Positions 1 to 9,179 are shown, counted from the stretch's first letter. The stretch: DNA of 64,000 nt from an uncultured Bacteroidales bacterium (GCA_902768435.1 CACXLJ010000008.1:1-64000); one strand, 5' to 3'. Made by a program: numbers and translations. Notes: generated from the letters alone by a model not told the origin.

Positions 1-2226
1 CGACTCAATGCCGATGTTGTGAAGCTCGCCGCTGGGCGAAAAATAGATGTTCTTCACTCCTTCCAGTTCAGTTGACATGCGGCCCCACACAAGTCGGCTC
101 AAGCCATGGTCGGTGTAGGCATTGTCCTTTGCCGCGTCAAGCTCGGCGGAGGTGAACAGACCCACCAGATGCGGCGACGCATAGCCCTTGCGCACCGTCA
201 GCGCAATGTACTGGGTGGTGTCTCCGGCCACAGGGAAAGACAGGAACTCAACAGCCACATCGCTCTCACCAAGCTTCGACTGCACGTCGCGCCACGTCAG
301 CTTCAGGTTGCGCATGAGGTCGCCATAGGCACTCACCATGCCCATCAGCTCTTGCTCCAGGCGCTCGGCTTCTTCTTCCATGGTCTTGATGTCGGGCAGG
401 CGTTCTTCTTTAGGCTTCGTGTATTGCTGGTTCAGCACCGAACGGATGCCCTGCAGACGGTCAAACTTCTCCAGGGCAACGGGGTCACCGCTCTCACGTA
501 CCAGATCTCGCATCTCCATCTCTGTTGCCAGTAGCAAACCCTTGGCAAACAGGCACGACTTGTCATACAAATCACAAGTCGAAGATGTATCCCTTGACAT
601 CCAGGCCACATAAGGATACCAAATTTGAAAAGTCCATGAATTGTTATTCCAGTAGGCCTCTCTATTGTGCACAGTAAGATTTCCAAGATTTCTGTTTATA
701 AGCTTATACTGAACATCTATCATTTCCTTGAAATATTCAAATGACTCGTTCATATCAACACTAGTAATGCTAAAAAGAATCCATAAAGATTCAAAACATC
801 CATCATTCACACCTCCATTATTATTTTTGAATATATCTAGTGCCTGTTTTGCAATAATTTTCGCTGAATCAATAGCATCAGCATTTGCTAAATGAATGGC
901 AATTTGATTCAACAATGCCCCATTAAGGGGACGTTCGTCATCGTCGATCAACTTTCTTGCCTCACTCAATAAATGACCGGCATCACTTGACCTACCTGAT
1001 TTTGAATAATAATTGGCAAGATTGATGAGAGATGCCACAATACTTGGATCATGATTTTTTCTTTGGATATTCAAAGCTTTTTCAGCATACTTTATTGCAG
1101 TAGGATACTCTTTTTTTCTAGCATAACATACGGCAACATTCGTTAATGTAAGAGCAAGGTTTATATCATTTTGACCCAACTTGTTCTCTTGAATTTTTAT
1201 GGCTTTTAAATGTCTATTAATTGCCTGGTCTTCATTTCCTATAAAATGCAAACATGTTGCATAATTATATAATACTTTAGCATAGCAAGTATCTTCCTCT
1301 CCATATATATCTTTATACTCATTTTCTATCTCTGAATAAATCTTAACTGCTTTTGAGTATTCATTCAAACTCTTGAAACAGTCAGCAACATTATTCTGGA
1401 CCACAGCATCACACTCCCTGAGAATAGAGTGAGACAAGTTAAGAGATTTTATCTCTTTTCTTAAGTTTTCATATAATTCAATTGAGGTTCTAAAATCATT
1501 AGAATTACCCGTAAATTGCGCACGGTCTCTATAACAATTAATCATTTTAATCCAATATGTAACATAAGACACATCAATAACCCCAGAATCTTCCATAAAA
1601 TTAAGTAATGATTCATAGCTTTTGATGGCCGCTTCATATTTATGTTGCCCTGCATAACACTGCGCTATTTGATACAGAATATATATCGCATTTTCAGTCA
1701 ACCTTGAATCAGATCGAATTATTTCAAATGCTCTAGAATAATAATCAACTGCTTCATCATACTTGTTCAGTTTTTGATATAGGTGTGCAATCGTTAAATC
1801 TGACACATCATCTTCATCGTTGATAACCTCTAAAGCGTTTGAATAATATTTTTTAGCCTCTTCGTAATTATTCATTTTGTCATAACACTCTGCTATGCTC
1901 TTTAATGACATAAAATACGAGACAGCTTTGTCGCATTCATTATTCTTTGTGATCTTCAAAACTTGAGAATGCAACTTAAGCGCATCCTCATAATTTTCAC
2001 ATAAATAATTACCTACAGCTATATTATATAAACAATATGCATAATCACAACTATCAATATCAGACTTCGTCATTATATTCAACAACTGTTCATAATCCTT
2101 AATAAAATCATTAAACTGACCATTATTCATATGAATATCAGCCCTTTCTTGCAGTTCAGTTATATCCTGGGCCCAACCAGTCACAGCGGGCATCAGCAGC
2201 ATGAGCCACAGCAGCAATTTCTTCAT
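1..2226 (-). CDS. Exported TPR-repeat protein with C-terminal CHAT (caspase-like) domain, 3' end outside window
   Basis: An open frame of 742 codons runs from an ATG at 2226 to the left edge without a stop, so the C-terminus is missing. The first 20 residues (MKKLLLWLMLLMPAVTGWAQ) form a signal peptide, giving an exported protein. Residues about 30-480 are helical repeats with the TPR pattern (for example YEEAKKYYSNALEV, YDEAVDYYSRAFEI, YPTAIKYAEKALNI). Residues about 620-742 start a CHAT domain: the strand NIYFSPSGELHNIGIE near the edge matches the family's 'SPDG.L..IPFE' region. The catalytic His and Cys motifs would lie beyond the window, so activity cannot be judged. CHAT domains are clan CD proteases fused to TPRs in many predicted signalling or conflict systems. 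The TPR part is markedly AT-rich and the CHAT part GC-rich. It lies 88 bp downstream of a small exported protein gene on the same strand. Confidence 0.85.
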   Translation of the reverse strand, partial: MKKLLLWLMLLMPAVTGWAQDITELQERADIHMNNGQFNDFIKDYEQLLNIMTKSDIDSCDYAYCLYNIAVGNYLCENYEDALKLHSQVLKITKNNECDKAVSYFMSLKSIAECYDKMNNYEEAKKYYSNALEVINDEDDVSDLTIAHLYQKLNKYDEAVDYYSRAFEIIRSDSRLTENAIYILYQIAQCYAGQHKYEAAIKSYESLLNFMEDSGVIDVSYVTYWIKMINCYRDRAQFTGNSNDFRTSIELYENLRKEIKSLNLSHSILRECDAVVQNNVADCFKSLNEYSKAVKIYSEIENEYKDIYGEEDTCYAKVLYNYATCLHFIGNEDQAINRHLKAIKIQENKLGQNDINLALTLTNVAVCYARKKEYPTAIKYAEKALNIQRKNHDPSIVASLINLANYYSKSGRSSDAGHLLSEARKLIDDDERPLNGALLNQIAIHLANADAIDSAKIIAKQALDIFKNNNGGVNDGCFESLWILFSITSVDMNESFEYFKEMIDVQYKLINRNLGNLTVHNREAYWNNNSWTFQIWYPYVAWMSRDTSSTCDLYDKSCLFAKGLLLATEMEMRDLVRESGDPVALEKFDRLQGIRSVLNQQYTKPKEERLPDIKTMEEEAERLEQELMGMVSAYGDLMRNLKLTWRDVQSKLGESDVAVEFLSFPVAGDTTQYIALTVRKGYASPHLVGLFTSAELDAAKDNAYTDHGLSRLVWGRMSTELEGVKNIYFSPSGELHNIGIES

Positions 2227-2314
2227 TATGAGTTCAATCACTTGCATAATATTATAATAGCATATAAATCTATCGTGAGTCAACACCAAGTGACCGCAAC
2301 CATCAGGTTCATTA

Positions 2315-2800
2315 TCACTCGATGATGTAACAACGTATGGAATCGGGGGTGGTGGCGACGCTGAAGTCCATCTTATAGGAGGGGTCGAACAGCTTCAGGC
2401 TGTCGGGTGACTCCTTCTTTCTTATGTCGCTGTCACTGTGAACATCTCGCTCAACATAGCCTGCCACTTCGCCGCTTGTGCTCTCGGAACGTGTAAAGGT
2501 GTAGAAATACGACTTAGTTACAGTCCACATGTTCTTTTCTACTGGCCGCGCGATCTTTCCTATCTTGCCGTTGTATTCCTTCTTCACCAACCAGCGGTTG
2601 CCCGTTTCGCGGTCTACAAACACCAGCACACCGTTTTTTGGCACACTAATCTTTTTATTGGCATCGATGATGGTGCCAGGTTGCAGGAACTCTTTCTGGC
2701 CTTTCACTTTTACCTGATAGGCCTTTTCAACATAATAGGTCTTTGCCACGGCCATCATCGAAAGCAAGATGGCAGTGGCGATGAAAAAGAATCTTTTCAT
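2315..2800 (-). CDS. Small exported beta-rich protein upstream of the CHAT gene
   Basis: 161 residues from the ATG at 2800 (MKRFFFIATAILLSMMAVAK, a clear signal peptide); an in-frame ATG 36 codons upstream would put AT-rich leader in front of the signal peptide and is rejected. Residues about 25-80 alternate hydrophobic strands with turns (VKVKGQKEFLQPGTIID, then ISVPKNGVLVFVD) in the manner of FecR- or SH3-like beta domains; this is a pattern match, not a family assignment. The C-terminal half is polar and has no recognised motif. A good promoter lies at 2854-2884 and the CHAT gene follows 88 bp downstream, so the two are probably co-transcribed and may work together outside the cytoplasm. 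Function unknown. Confidence 0.75.
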   Translation of the reverse strand: MKRFFFIATAILLSMMAVAKTYYVEKAYQVKVKGQKEFLQPGTIIDANKKISVPKNGVLVFVDRETGNRWLVKKEYNGKIGKIARPVEKNMWTVTKSYFYTFTRSESTSGEVAGYVERDVHSDSDIRKKESPDSLKLFDPSYKMDFSVATTPDSIRCYIIE

Positions 2801-2853
2801 TATTCTATTGTCGTTTTTGCGTTTGCTGTTTTGGTTTATCTTCGTATTAAATG

Positions 2854-2884
2854 CAAATATAGCAACATTTTTTTTAATTATCAA
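2854..2884 (-). promoter_or_regulatory. Bacteroidota-type promoter of the CHAT unit
   Basis: On the minus strand TTG (complement of 2882-2884), 20 nt spacer and TATATTTG (complement of 2854-2861) match the Bacteroidota sigma factor consensus TTG-N19-21-TAnnTTTG. It lies about 55 bp upstream of the ATG at 2800. Confidence 0.5.
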
Positions 2885-3033
2885 TAATTTGACACTATTT
2901 TGTGTCAACCAAGTTAATAAGTATCATAATCCGACATATCATATCTAGAAAATGAACTTGAATTCGCAAGACATTTGTTTTTACTGAATCACATTTTTGT
3001 TGTAAATTTGCAAGTTGAATTCAAGCACTAACG

Positions 3034-4476
3034 ATGACCGTTGACCGAAAGAAAATATTGCAGCACATCGACACGCCCATCTTTCACCTTGTGGGAGAGG
3101 TGGCCGACTCCATGAATCGCCCCTGCTATGTGGTGGGCGGCTATGTGCGTGACATTTTTCTTGACCGGCCCAGCAACGACATGGACTTTGTGACGGTGGG
3201 CAGCGGCATCGAGGTTGCAAAGGCGGTAGCAGCCAAAATTGGTCCTAAAAAATCGACCCTTGCCGTATTCAAGACCTACGGCACCGCTCAAGTCAAGGCT
3301 GGAGGAATGGAACTGGAGTTTGTGGGTGCTCGCCGTGAGTCGTATCAGCGTGGGAGCCGCAACCCCATAGTGGAAGACGGCACGCTGCACGATGACCAGT
3401 GCCGCCGCGACTTCACCATCAATGCCATGGCCATTTCGCTCAACAGCGACACTTACGGCGAACTGCTTGACCCATTCGACGGCATTGCCGACATAGAGCG
3501 CCGCATCATACGCACCCCACTCGACCCCGACATCACCTTCAGCGACGACCCGTTGCGCATGATGCGTGCCGTGCGATTTGCCACGCAACTGAACTTCGAC
3601 ATTCTGCCCGAGACTTTCGCAGCCATAACGAGGAACGCATATCGCATCGATATCATCACCCGCGAGCGCATTGCTGAGGAACTGATGAAGATCATGCGTG
3701 CCCAAGCCCCGTCACGCGGATTCAAAATGCTGCACGACTGCGGACTGCTGAAGCGCATTTTCCCCGAACTCGAAGCCTTGTGTGGTGTGGACAACTCTCA
3801 CGGACGCAGCCACAAGGACAATTTCCTGCACACCATGCAGGTGCTCGACAATGTGGCCCAACAGAGCGAAAACGAGTGGTTGCGCTGGGCGGCACTCATG
3901 CACGACATAGGCAAGCCTAGCACCAAACGCTGGGATGAGCATCAGGGTTGGACATTCCACAACCACAACTTCGTGGGCGAAAAGATGGTGCCCAAGATTT
4001 TTGGCCACATGCGTCTGCCGCTCAACGAGCACATGAAATATGTGAAGAAACTGGTGGGTCTGCACATGCGTCCCATCGCCCTCGTTGAAGACGAAGTCAC
4101 CGATTCGGCAGTCAGGCGACTGCTCTTTGATGCCGGCGATGACATCGACGACCTGATGCTGCTGTGCAGTGCCGACATCACATCGAAAAACGAAGAGAAA
4201 GTGAAGCGTTTCCGCGACAACTTCGTGCTGGTAAAGCAAAAACTGGTGGATATTGAAGAAAAGGACCGTGTGCGCAACTTCCAGCCTCCCATCGATGGCG
4301 AGGAAATCATGGAAATCTTCGGTCTGCAACCCTCAAGACCTGTGGGCATCATCAAAGACGCCATCAAGGATGCCATTCTTGACGGAACCATCAAGAACGA
4401 CCGTGATCAAGCCTACGATTTCATGCTGCTGAAAGCCAAGGAAATTGGGTTAACTCCCCTCATCGACAAACGATAA
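3034..4476 (+). CDS. cca: tRNA nucleotidyltransferase (CCA-adding family) with HD domain
   Basis: 480 residues. Class II tRNA nucleotidyltransferase: builds or repairs the 3' CCA of tRNAs in the cytoplasm. The nucleotidyltransferase signature GGYVRD is at residues 35-40 and the metal-binding DMD at 49-51. The RRDFTINAMA motif follows at about 124-133, then an RNA/head domain with DPLRMMRA. A C-terminal HD phosphohydrolase domain has LMHDIGKP with H290-D291. Length fits the HD-bearing form usual in Bacteroidota. The ATG at 3034 follows a -7 element TAAATTTG at 3003-3010. Poly(A) polymerases share this fold, so the exact product needs testing, but this is normally the only family copy in such genomes. 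Confidence 0.92.
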   Translation: MTVDRKKILQHIDTPIFHLVGEVADSMNRPCYVVGGYVRDIFLDRPSNDMDFVTVGSGIEVAKAVAAKIGPKKSTLAVFKTYGTAQVKAGGMELEFVGARRESYQRGSRNPIVEDGTLHDDQCRRDFTINAMAISLNSDTYGELLDPFDGIADIERRIIRTPLDPDITFSDDPLRMMRAVRFATQLNFDILPETFAAITRNAYRIDIITRERIAEELMKIMRAQAPSRGFKMLHDCGLLKRIFPELEALCGVDNSHGRSHKDNFLHTMQVLDNVAQQSENEWLRWAALMHDIGKPSTKRWDEHQGWTFHNHNFVGEKMVPKIFGHMRLPLNEHMKYVKKLVGLHMRPIALVEDEVTDSAVRRLLFDAGDDIDDLMLLCSADITSKNEEKVKRFRDNFVLVKQKLVDIEEKDRVRNFQPPIDGEEIMEIFGLQPSRPVGIIKDAIKDAILDGTIKNDRDQAYDFMLLKAKEIGLTPLIDKR

Positions 4477-4509
4477 CCCCATTCATTTTACTAAAAGCGT
4501 ACCGCCCCG

Positions 4510-4980
4510 TCACAGCACAATGAGCAGTGGCACCGGCAAGTGGCCTGATATGGTATAGAGGATATCACTTGAATAGGTACTGCGACCCTGATACACATTT
4601 TGCCCCGTTACTGTAGCAATGATGTCGCTCATATAGGTGCTGCGGCCCTGGTAGATGTACTTGCCATCCCAAGTGGCAATGATGTCGCTCAAGTAATTGC
4701 TACGGCCACGATACAGATATTCGCCGTCCCAGGTGTAGAGGATGTCGCTGCGATATGTGCTGTTGCCGCGATACAGGTATTTGCCGTCCCAAGTATAGAG
4801 TATGTCGCTGCGATAGGTGCTGTTGCCACGATACAGATACTTGCCGTCGAATGTGTAGAGCATATCGCTCAGATAAGTGCTGCGACCAGCATAAACCTTG
4901 GTCACAGCCATCGAGGTGAAAGTGACGCACAACATGGCCAACACCAGAAACGCTTTGACGATATTTGAGGATTTTTTCAT
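4510..4980 (-). CDS. Exported protein of six 20-residue tandem repeats
   Basis: 156 residues from the ATG at 4980; an ATG four codons upstream is possible. A signal peptide (to about residue 26) is followed by six near-identical 20-residue units of the type LYRGNSTYRSDILYTWDGKY, then a short tail. The DNA repeats with a period of exactly 60 bp from about 4561 to 4920. Units carry invariant G-(R/N)-S-x-Y-x-S-D-(I/M) and an aromatic-x-G turn, which fits short beta-hairpin repeats such as the four-fold beta-flower proteins found in Bacteroidota; that likeness is from memory of the pattern and is not proven. Convergent with cca, 33 bp from its stop. Function unknown. Confidence 0.75.
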   Translation of the reverse strand: MKKSSNIVKAFLVLAMLCVTFTSMAVTKVYAGRSTYLSDMLYTFDGKYLYRGNSTYRSDILYTWDGKYLYRGNSTYRSDILYTWDGEYLYRGRSNYLSDIIATWDGKYIYQGRSTYMSDIIATVTGQNVYQGRSTYSSDILYTISGHLPVPLLIVL

Positions 4981-5110
4981 AGTTATAGTCATTTTAGTGT
5001 TGCAAAAATAACTATTTTGAGCAGGATTAGAAAAAAAATGACTATTTTTGCATATTGAAAACTAAAAATCATGACCGTTTTTTACACCTCATAGAAAAAA
5101 ATGTGCCGTT

Positions 5111-5560
5111 ATGGAAGACAATAAGACATCTGAAATAAAGAAGACTCTCGTACAGCTCGTCAAATACGGCATTATTGGTGTGAGCAATACCCTAATCACG
5201 CTCATCACCTTCTATGTGCTCAACACGCTGCTCAATGTGCCTTATGTACCTGCCAATGTAGCAGGCTATGTGCTGGGCGTGGCCAACAGTTTCTTCTGGA
5301 ACCGCACCTGGGTATTCAAGACCAAGAACAACTGGCGCCGCGAGGCCGTGCTGTTTGTCATCGGTTTCCTGTTGTGCTGGGGACTGCAGATTCTGTTCAG
5401 CTGGGTACTGCTTGAAGTGTGCGATATGAAGAACCTGACCATCAGCTGGCTGCCCATGAAGAAGGCTGGCCAGAACATAGTCATGATTCTTGCCATGGTG
5501 GTTTACACCCTGGCCAACTATGCATTTAACCGCACATTCACATTCAGGGAGCAGAAATAA
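5111..5560 (+). CDS. GtrA-like membrane protein
   Basis: 149 residues with four predicted membrane helices (about 15-37, 43-62, 77-98 and 118-140). The first helix region KYGIIGVSNTLITLITFYVL and the motif ANSFFWNRTWVF followed by a C-terminal YAFNRTFTF are typical of the GtrA/DPMS1 family. These small proteins are thought to help move lipid-linked sugars across the inner membrane or to modify cell-surface glycans. No glycosyltransferase lies beside it here, so its partner is unknown. A -7-like TATTTTTG is at 5043-5050. Confidence 0.88.
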   Translation: MEDNKTSEIKKTLVQLVKYGIIGVSNTLITLITFYVLNTLLNVPYVPANVAGYVLGVANSFFWNRTWVFKTKNNWRREAVLFVIGFLLCWGLQILFSWVLLEVCDMKNLTISWLPMKKAGQNIVMILAMVVYTLANYAFNRTFTFREQK

Positions 5561-5593
5561 CCTTTGATTGATGAATAATGATTGATGAGGGAA

Positions 5594-6106
5594 TCACTCA
5601 CCGGTTTTGATGAGCGTGACGCCCACATCGCTGATTCCTTGGAGCATCTTCTCACGCGTTTGCATCACATTCCACACTACAATGCGCCTGATGCTTGCAT
5701 GCGGCACATCGCGTGCCACTATTTGCTCACATTGATAAAGCGCTCCAAATCCAGATCCTTTCCAGTGTCCGTGCTCATCGGCAATGTGGAAGGTGACCTG
5801 CCGGCGTTTCACATTGCCGTCCTGGTCGATGAAGTCAATAGCAAGTGGCAAATCCTGATAGGCATAATCGGTATTGTGACGAACAGCCAGTTTCACATCG
5901 AAATGCGACAACGAGTCGAGACTGTCAGGCGCAAAATGCAGCGGTGACTTCACACTCCATCCGTCAGATGGAATCGAATAAAATTTAGAATATGTTTTTG
6001 TTTCAGAAGTACAACCCACCATGCACAGACAAATCAACAACAATGCAACGCAAAGCCCTTGAGCCTTGCGCTGCAGTTGTTTAATATTTGATGGGTTGAT
6101 TGCCAT
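5594..6106 (-). CDS. gldH: Gliding motility-type lipoprotein GldH
   Basis: 170 residues. An N-terminal hydrophobic stretch ends in a lipobox (LCMVGC, lipidated Cys32), then a beta-rich periplasmic domain beginning TKTYSKFYSIPSDGWSV, which matches the start of mature GldH. In Flavobacterium GldH is needed for gliding and type IX secretion-linked functions; non-gliding Bacteroidales also carry it and its role there is unclear. It is the last gene of the zapB-like/zapA/rny/ricT unit, 18 bp after ricT, and converges with the GtrA gene. Confidence 0.87.
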   Translation of the reverse strand: MAINPSNIKQLQRKAQGLCVALLLICLCMVGCTSETKTYSKFYSIPSDGWSVKSPLHFAPDSLDSLSHFDVKLAVRHNTDYAYQDLPLAIDFIDQDGNVKRRQVTFHIADEHGHWKGSGFGALYQCEQIVARDVPHASIRRIVVWNVMQTREKMLQGISDVGVTLIKTGE

Positions 6107-6124
6107 GACAAATGTTTCAGTAAA

Positions 6125-7480
6125 TCAAGAAGGGTTAGAATCGTTCTTCGGACGGAAAACCATGGGACCATTGCGGCGAGGTCCCTGGTGAGCAGGTCCC
6201 TCGGGGCGCCCAATCTGCGGGCGACGACGATGGTTACCTCCGCCATTGCGGCGAGGTCCACCGCTTGGTCTGGGTTTATTTTCATCCTCAGCGCCATTTT
6301 CGCCAACTTTAGGCTCATGCTTTTCACGATTCTCGGGAGCAGCCGCCTTGTTCTTGTTACGGTTCTTGCTCTTTTTCTTCTTCTTTTTGTCGAAACGGCT
6401 GATGCTATCTTGACCAATGATGTCGCCATAGGCTTTGATCTCGGCCTGATGCAGTGCGCTATCAGGATTGAGTTTGTCGGGGCGAACACCATTCTTGTTC
6501 AGAGCAATCACCTCAAAGGCGCGCTCAGCACTGATGGTGACAAGATTGGCAGCAATGTTCTTGTCAGTCGAATAGGTAATCTCTTTCTTGAACATGTCGG
6601 TCTTGAAATGGAAGTAAGCATTGTCCTTCGTTTCAAGAACGATATCACGCGGCGGCAACTGCCTGGATGTCTCAACATAGGAGTCAACCTCAAAGTTGAT
6701 GCAGCACTTGAGTTTGGCACACTGGCCAGCCAGTTTCTGAGGATTGAGCGAAATATCCTGATAGCGTGCGGCACTTGTGGCAACCGACACAAAGTTGGTC
6801 ATCCAGCTGGCACAGCACAACGGGCGGCCACAGGGACCAATGCCCCCTATCCTACCAGCTTCTTGGCGAGCGCCAATCTGCTTCATCTCCACTCTGATTT
6901 TGAAGACCTCGGCCAGCACCTTGATGAGCTGGCGGAAGTCGACACGCTCATCAGCAATGTAATAGAAGATGGCCTTGTTGCCGTCGCCCTGATACTCCAC
7001 ATCGCCAATCTTCATCTTCAGATTCAGGTCGGCTGCAATCTGGCGCGAACGGATCATCGTGTCCACCTCCCGTGCCTTGGCTTGTTCAAAACGCTCGATA
7101 TCGGCGGGTTTAGCCTTCCTAAACACGCGCAGTATCTCAATGTCGGGTTTCAGGTTGGCTTTCTTCATCTGCAACTTCACCAGACTGCCTGTCATTGACA
7201 CACGGCCAATGTCGTGACCGGGATTGGCTTCCACGGCCACAAGGTCGCCCTCTTTCAGGTCCAGGTGCGATGTGTTGCGATAGAAGCCCTTGCGGGTGTT
7301 CTTGAAATGCACCTCGACCAGTTCGAAGTCGTTAGTACCGCCAGGCACATCGGCAAGCCAGTTGTAGGCGTGCAGATTGCAACGGGTGTCGGTCGTGCAC
7401 GAGCACGAGCAACTGTCGCAATTCACGCATTCGTCGCCCTTGAGCGGCTTGCTTGGATTATTTAAATTCTCAGCATTCAT
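6125..7480 (-). CDS. ricT: PSP1/RicT-family Fe-S regulator with Arg/Gly-rich tail
   Basis: 451 residues. Cys18, 21, 24, 26, 28 and 34 form an unusually dense N-terminal Cys cluster. The PSP1 domain spans about 50-300 and holds the family Cys pairs GPCGRPLCCASW (217, 222, 223) and QCAKLKCC (254, 259, 260), which in RicT/YaaT contribute to Fe-S binding. Residues 365-451 are a low-complexity basic tail: a Lys run at 365-370, then several RRNG, RRRP and GGP elements, like RNA-binding RGG-type tails. In Bacillus RicT belongs to the Y-complex that guides RNase Y. Here it follows rny by 21 bp, which supports the same partnership. RicA and RicF are not visible. The symbol is by family, not by proof of function. 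Confidence 0.87.
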   Translation of the reverse strand: MNAENLNNPSKPLKGDECVNCDSCSCSCTTDTRCNLHAYNWLADVPGGTNDFELVEVHFKNTRKGFYRNTSHLDLKEGDLVAVEANPGHDIGRVSMTGSLVKLQMKKANLKPDIEILRVFRKAKPADIERFEQAKAREVDTMIRSRQIAADLNLKMKIGDVEYQGDGNKAIFYYIADERVDFRQLIKVLAEVFKIRVEMKQIGARQEAGRIGGIGPCGRPLCCASWMTNFVSVATSAARYQDISLNPQKLAGQCAKLKCCINFEVDSYVETSRQLPPRDIVLETKDNAYFHFKTDMFKKEITYSTDKNIAANLVTISAERAFEVIALNKNGVRPDKLNPDSALHQAEIKAYGDIIGQDSISRFDKKKKKKSKNRNKNKAAAPENREKHEPKVGENGAEDENKPRPSGGPRRNGGGNHRRRPQIGRPEGPAHQGPRRNGPMVFRPKNDSNPS

Positions 7481-7501
7481 GGGAATATGGTAGCAAAGAA
7501 T

Positions 7502-9043
7502 TTATTTAGCATAGCTCACAGCACGCGTTTCGCGGATGACCGTGATGCGAACCTGTCCGGGATAGGTCATTTCATCCTGAATCTTCTGTGCAATCTCGGT
7601 CGAGAGTTTCTCAGTCTCGGCATCGGTAATCTTGTCGGCACCTACAATCACGCGCAATTCACGACCTGCTTGAATGGCATAGGTCTTGATCACACCAGGA
7701 TAGGACATGGCCAGATGCTCAAGGTCGTTGAGTCGCTTGATGTAAGCCTCAACCACCTCGCGGCGAGCACCGGGACGAGCGCCCGAGATGGCATCGCACA
7801 CTTGCACGATAGGAGCATACATGCTGGCGGCCTCTTCCTCGTCGTGATGAGCACCGATGGCGTTGCAAATGTCGGGTTTCTCCTTGAATTTCTCGGCGAG
7901 TTTCATGCCAAGCACTGCGTGCGGCAATTCGGGCTCATCATCGGGCACCTTGCCAATGTCGTGCAATAGACCGGCGCGGCGGGCTTTCTTGGGATTCAGG
8001 CCCAGCTCGCTTGCCATAATGGCACACAGGTTGGCAGTCTCACGAGAGTGTTGCAGCAGATTCTGGCCATAGCTGGAGCGATATTTCATCTTGCCAATGA
8101 GCCGGATGAGTTCGGGATGCAGGCCATGGATACCCAAGTCGATGGCGGTACGCTTACCGGTTTCAATCACCTCTTCCTCAACTTGCTTGCGCACCTTAGC
8201 AACCACTTCCTCGATGCGGGCGGGGTGGATGCGGCCGTCGGCCACCAGCTGATGCAGAGCCAGACGGGCAATCTCGCGGCGTACAGGGTCGAAGCCCGAA
8301 AGTACAATGGCTTCGGGAGTATCGTCTACAATAATTTCGATGCCAGTAGCGGCCTCCAGAGCGCGAATGTTGCGACCTTCGCGACCAATGATGCGACCCT
8401 TGATGTCGTCGTTATCAATGTGGAACACCGTCACGGCATTCTCGATGGCAGTTTCGGTAGCCACACGCTGAATGGTCTCGACAATGATGCGCTTCGCCTC
8501 TTTGTTGGCAGTCAGTTTAGCATCGTCCATGATGTCGTTGATATAGGATGCAGCGGCCGTCTTGGCTTCATCTTTGAGGCTCTCGACGAGTTTTTCCTTA
8601 GCCTCTTCGGCACTTAGGCCACTCACATGCTCGAGTGTATCGCGAACGCTCTTTTCCATCTTGTCGACCTCTTTCTTGCGGCTTTCCAGCACATTCATCT
8701 GGTTGTCCAGATTCACTTTCAAGGCATCGGTCTCGCTTTTCTTGCGCTGCAAATCTTGCTGCTGCTGGTTGAGTTGAATTTCGCGCTGTTTCAACTTGGC
8801 TTCACTGGCCTGTACTTTCGACAGGCGTGCATTAGCAACTTTCTCGGCCTCGCTTTTGATAGAGAGGCCTTCTTCCTTGCCTTTGATCACTTCGTTGTTT
8901 TTAAGCACTTCAGCCTCAAGCTTTGCCTTTTCAAGAATGGTATTGGCCTGTGACTTCGAGTTTTTTCTCGTAGCGTAAACAGCCCCTCCGGCACCCAGTG
9001 CCAGCGCTGCCAACGCAATAACTATTACTATTATAGTATTCAT
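7502..9043 (-). CDS. rny: Ribonuclease Y
   Basis: 513 residues. Membrane-anchored endoribonuclease that starts mRNA decay. Residues 1-24 form the membrane anchor, about 30-200 a long charged coiled coil, 210-275 a KH domain with [12 protein letters not shown] (216-227), and the HD domain has LLHDIGKVP with H361-D362. Length and order match RNase Y. The ATG at 9043 is chosen because it begins the anchor ([17 protein letters not shown]); an in-frame ATG 25 codons upstream lies inside a hairpin with a T-run at 9070-9127 and is less likely. It precedes ricT by 21 bp and follows zapA. Confidence 0.95.
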   Translation of the reverse strand: MNTIIVIVIALAALALGAGGAVYATRKNSKSQANTILEKAKLEAEVLKNNEVIKGKEEGLSIKSEAEKVANARLSKVQASEAKLKQREIQLNQQQQDLQRKKSETDALKVNLDNQMNVLESRKKEVDKMEKSVRDTLEHVSGLSAEEAKEKLVESLKDEAKTAAASYINDIMDDAKLTANKEAKRIIVETIQRVATETAIENAVTVFHIDNDDIKGRIIGREGRNIRALEAATGIEIIVDDTPEAIVLSGFDPVRREIARLALHQLVADGRIHPARIEEVVAKVRKQVEEEVIETGKRTAIDLGIHGLHPELIRLIGKMKYRSSYGQNLLQHSRETANLCAIMASELGLNPKKARRAGLLHDIGKVPDDEPELPHAVLGMKLAEKFKEKPDICNAIGAHHDEEEAASMYAPIVQVCDAISGARPGARREVVEAYIKRLNDLEHLAMSYPGVIKTYAIQAGRELRVIVGADKITDAETEKLSTEIAQKIQDEMTYPGQVRITVIRETRAVSYAK

Positions 9044-9069
9044 TATTAATAATTTAAATAAAAATATAT

Positions 9070-9127
9070 AAAAAAGCACCCTCCGACTCCTTCCGCTATT
9101 TGAGCGGTTAGTTGTCATGAGTGGTGC
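9070..9127 (-). terminator. Hairpin with T-run between zapA and rny (terminator or attenuator)
   Basis: On the minus strand GCACC, a bulged A and CTC pair with GAGGGTGC; inside, CCGCT pairs with AGCGG around a 5-nt loop; six T residues follow. The shape is an intrinsic terminator with an internal bubble, placed about 27 bp before the rny start. It could end the zapB-zapA transcript, attenuate rny, or mark the 3' end of a short RNA. A full 6S-type RNA looks too long for this gap. Confidence 0.5.
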
Positions 9128-9179
9128 AGGAACCTAAAATACAAACGAATGTATATGAGTATAGCGAATTTAAATATCG

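Noticed and set aside
106..534. Plus-strand open frames at the left edge
   Set aside because: They lie antisense to the GC-rich CHAT-proximal part of the TPR-CHAT gene, which has a continuous coding frame with recognisable domains.
9044..9118. 25-codon upstream extension of rny
   Set aside because: It would begin inside the hairpin at 9070-9127 and precede the membrane anchor with an unrelated basic leader; the ATG at 9043 fits the family.
9044..9179. 6S RNA gene between zapA and rny
   Set aside because: The gap is only about 136 bp and the visible structure about 60 nt; a full 6S fold was not found by eye. A covariance model search would decide.
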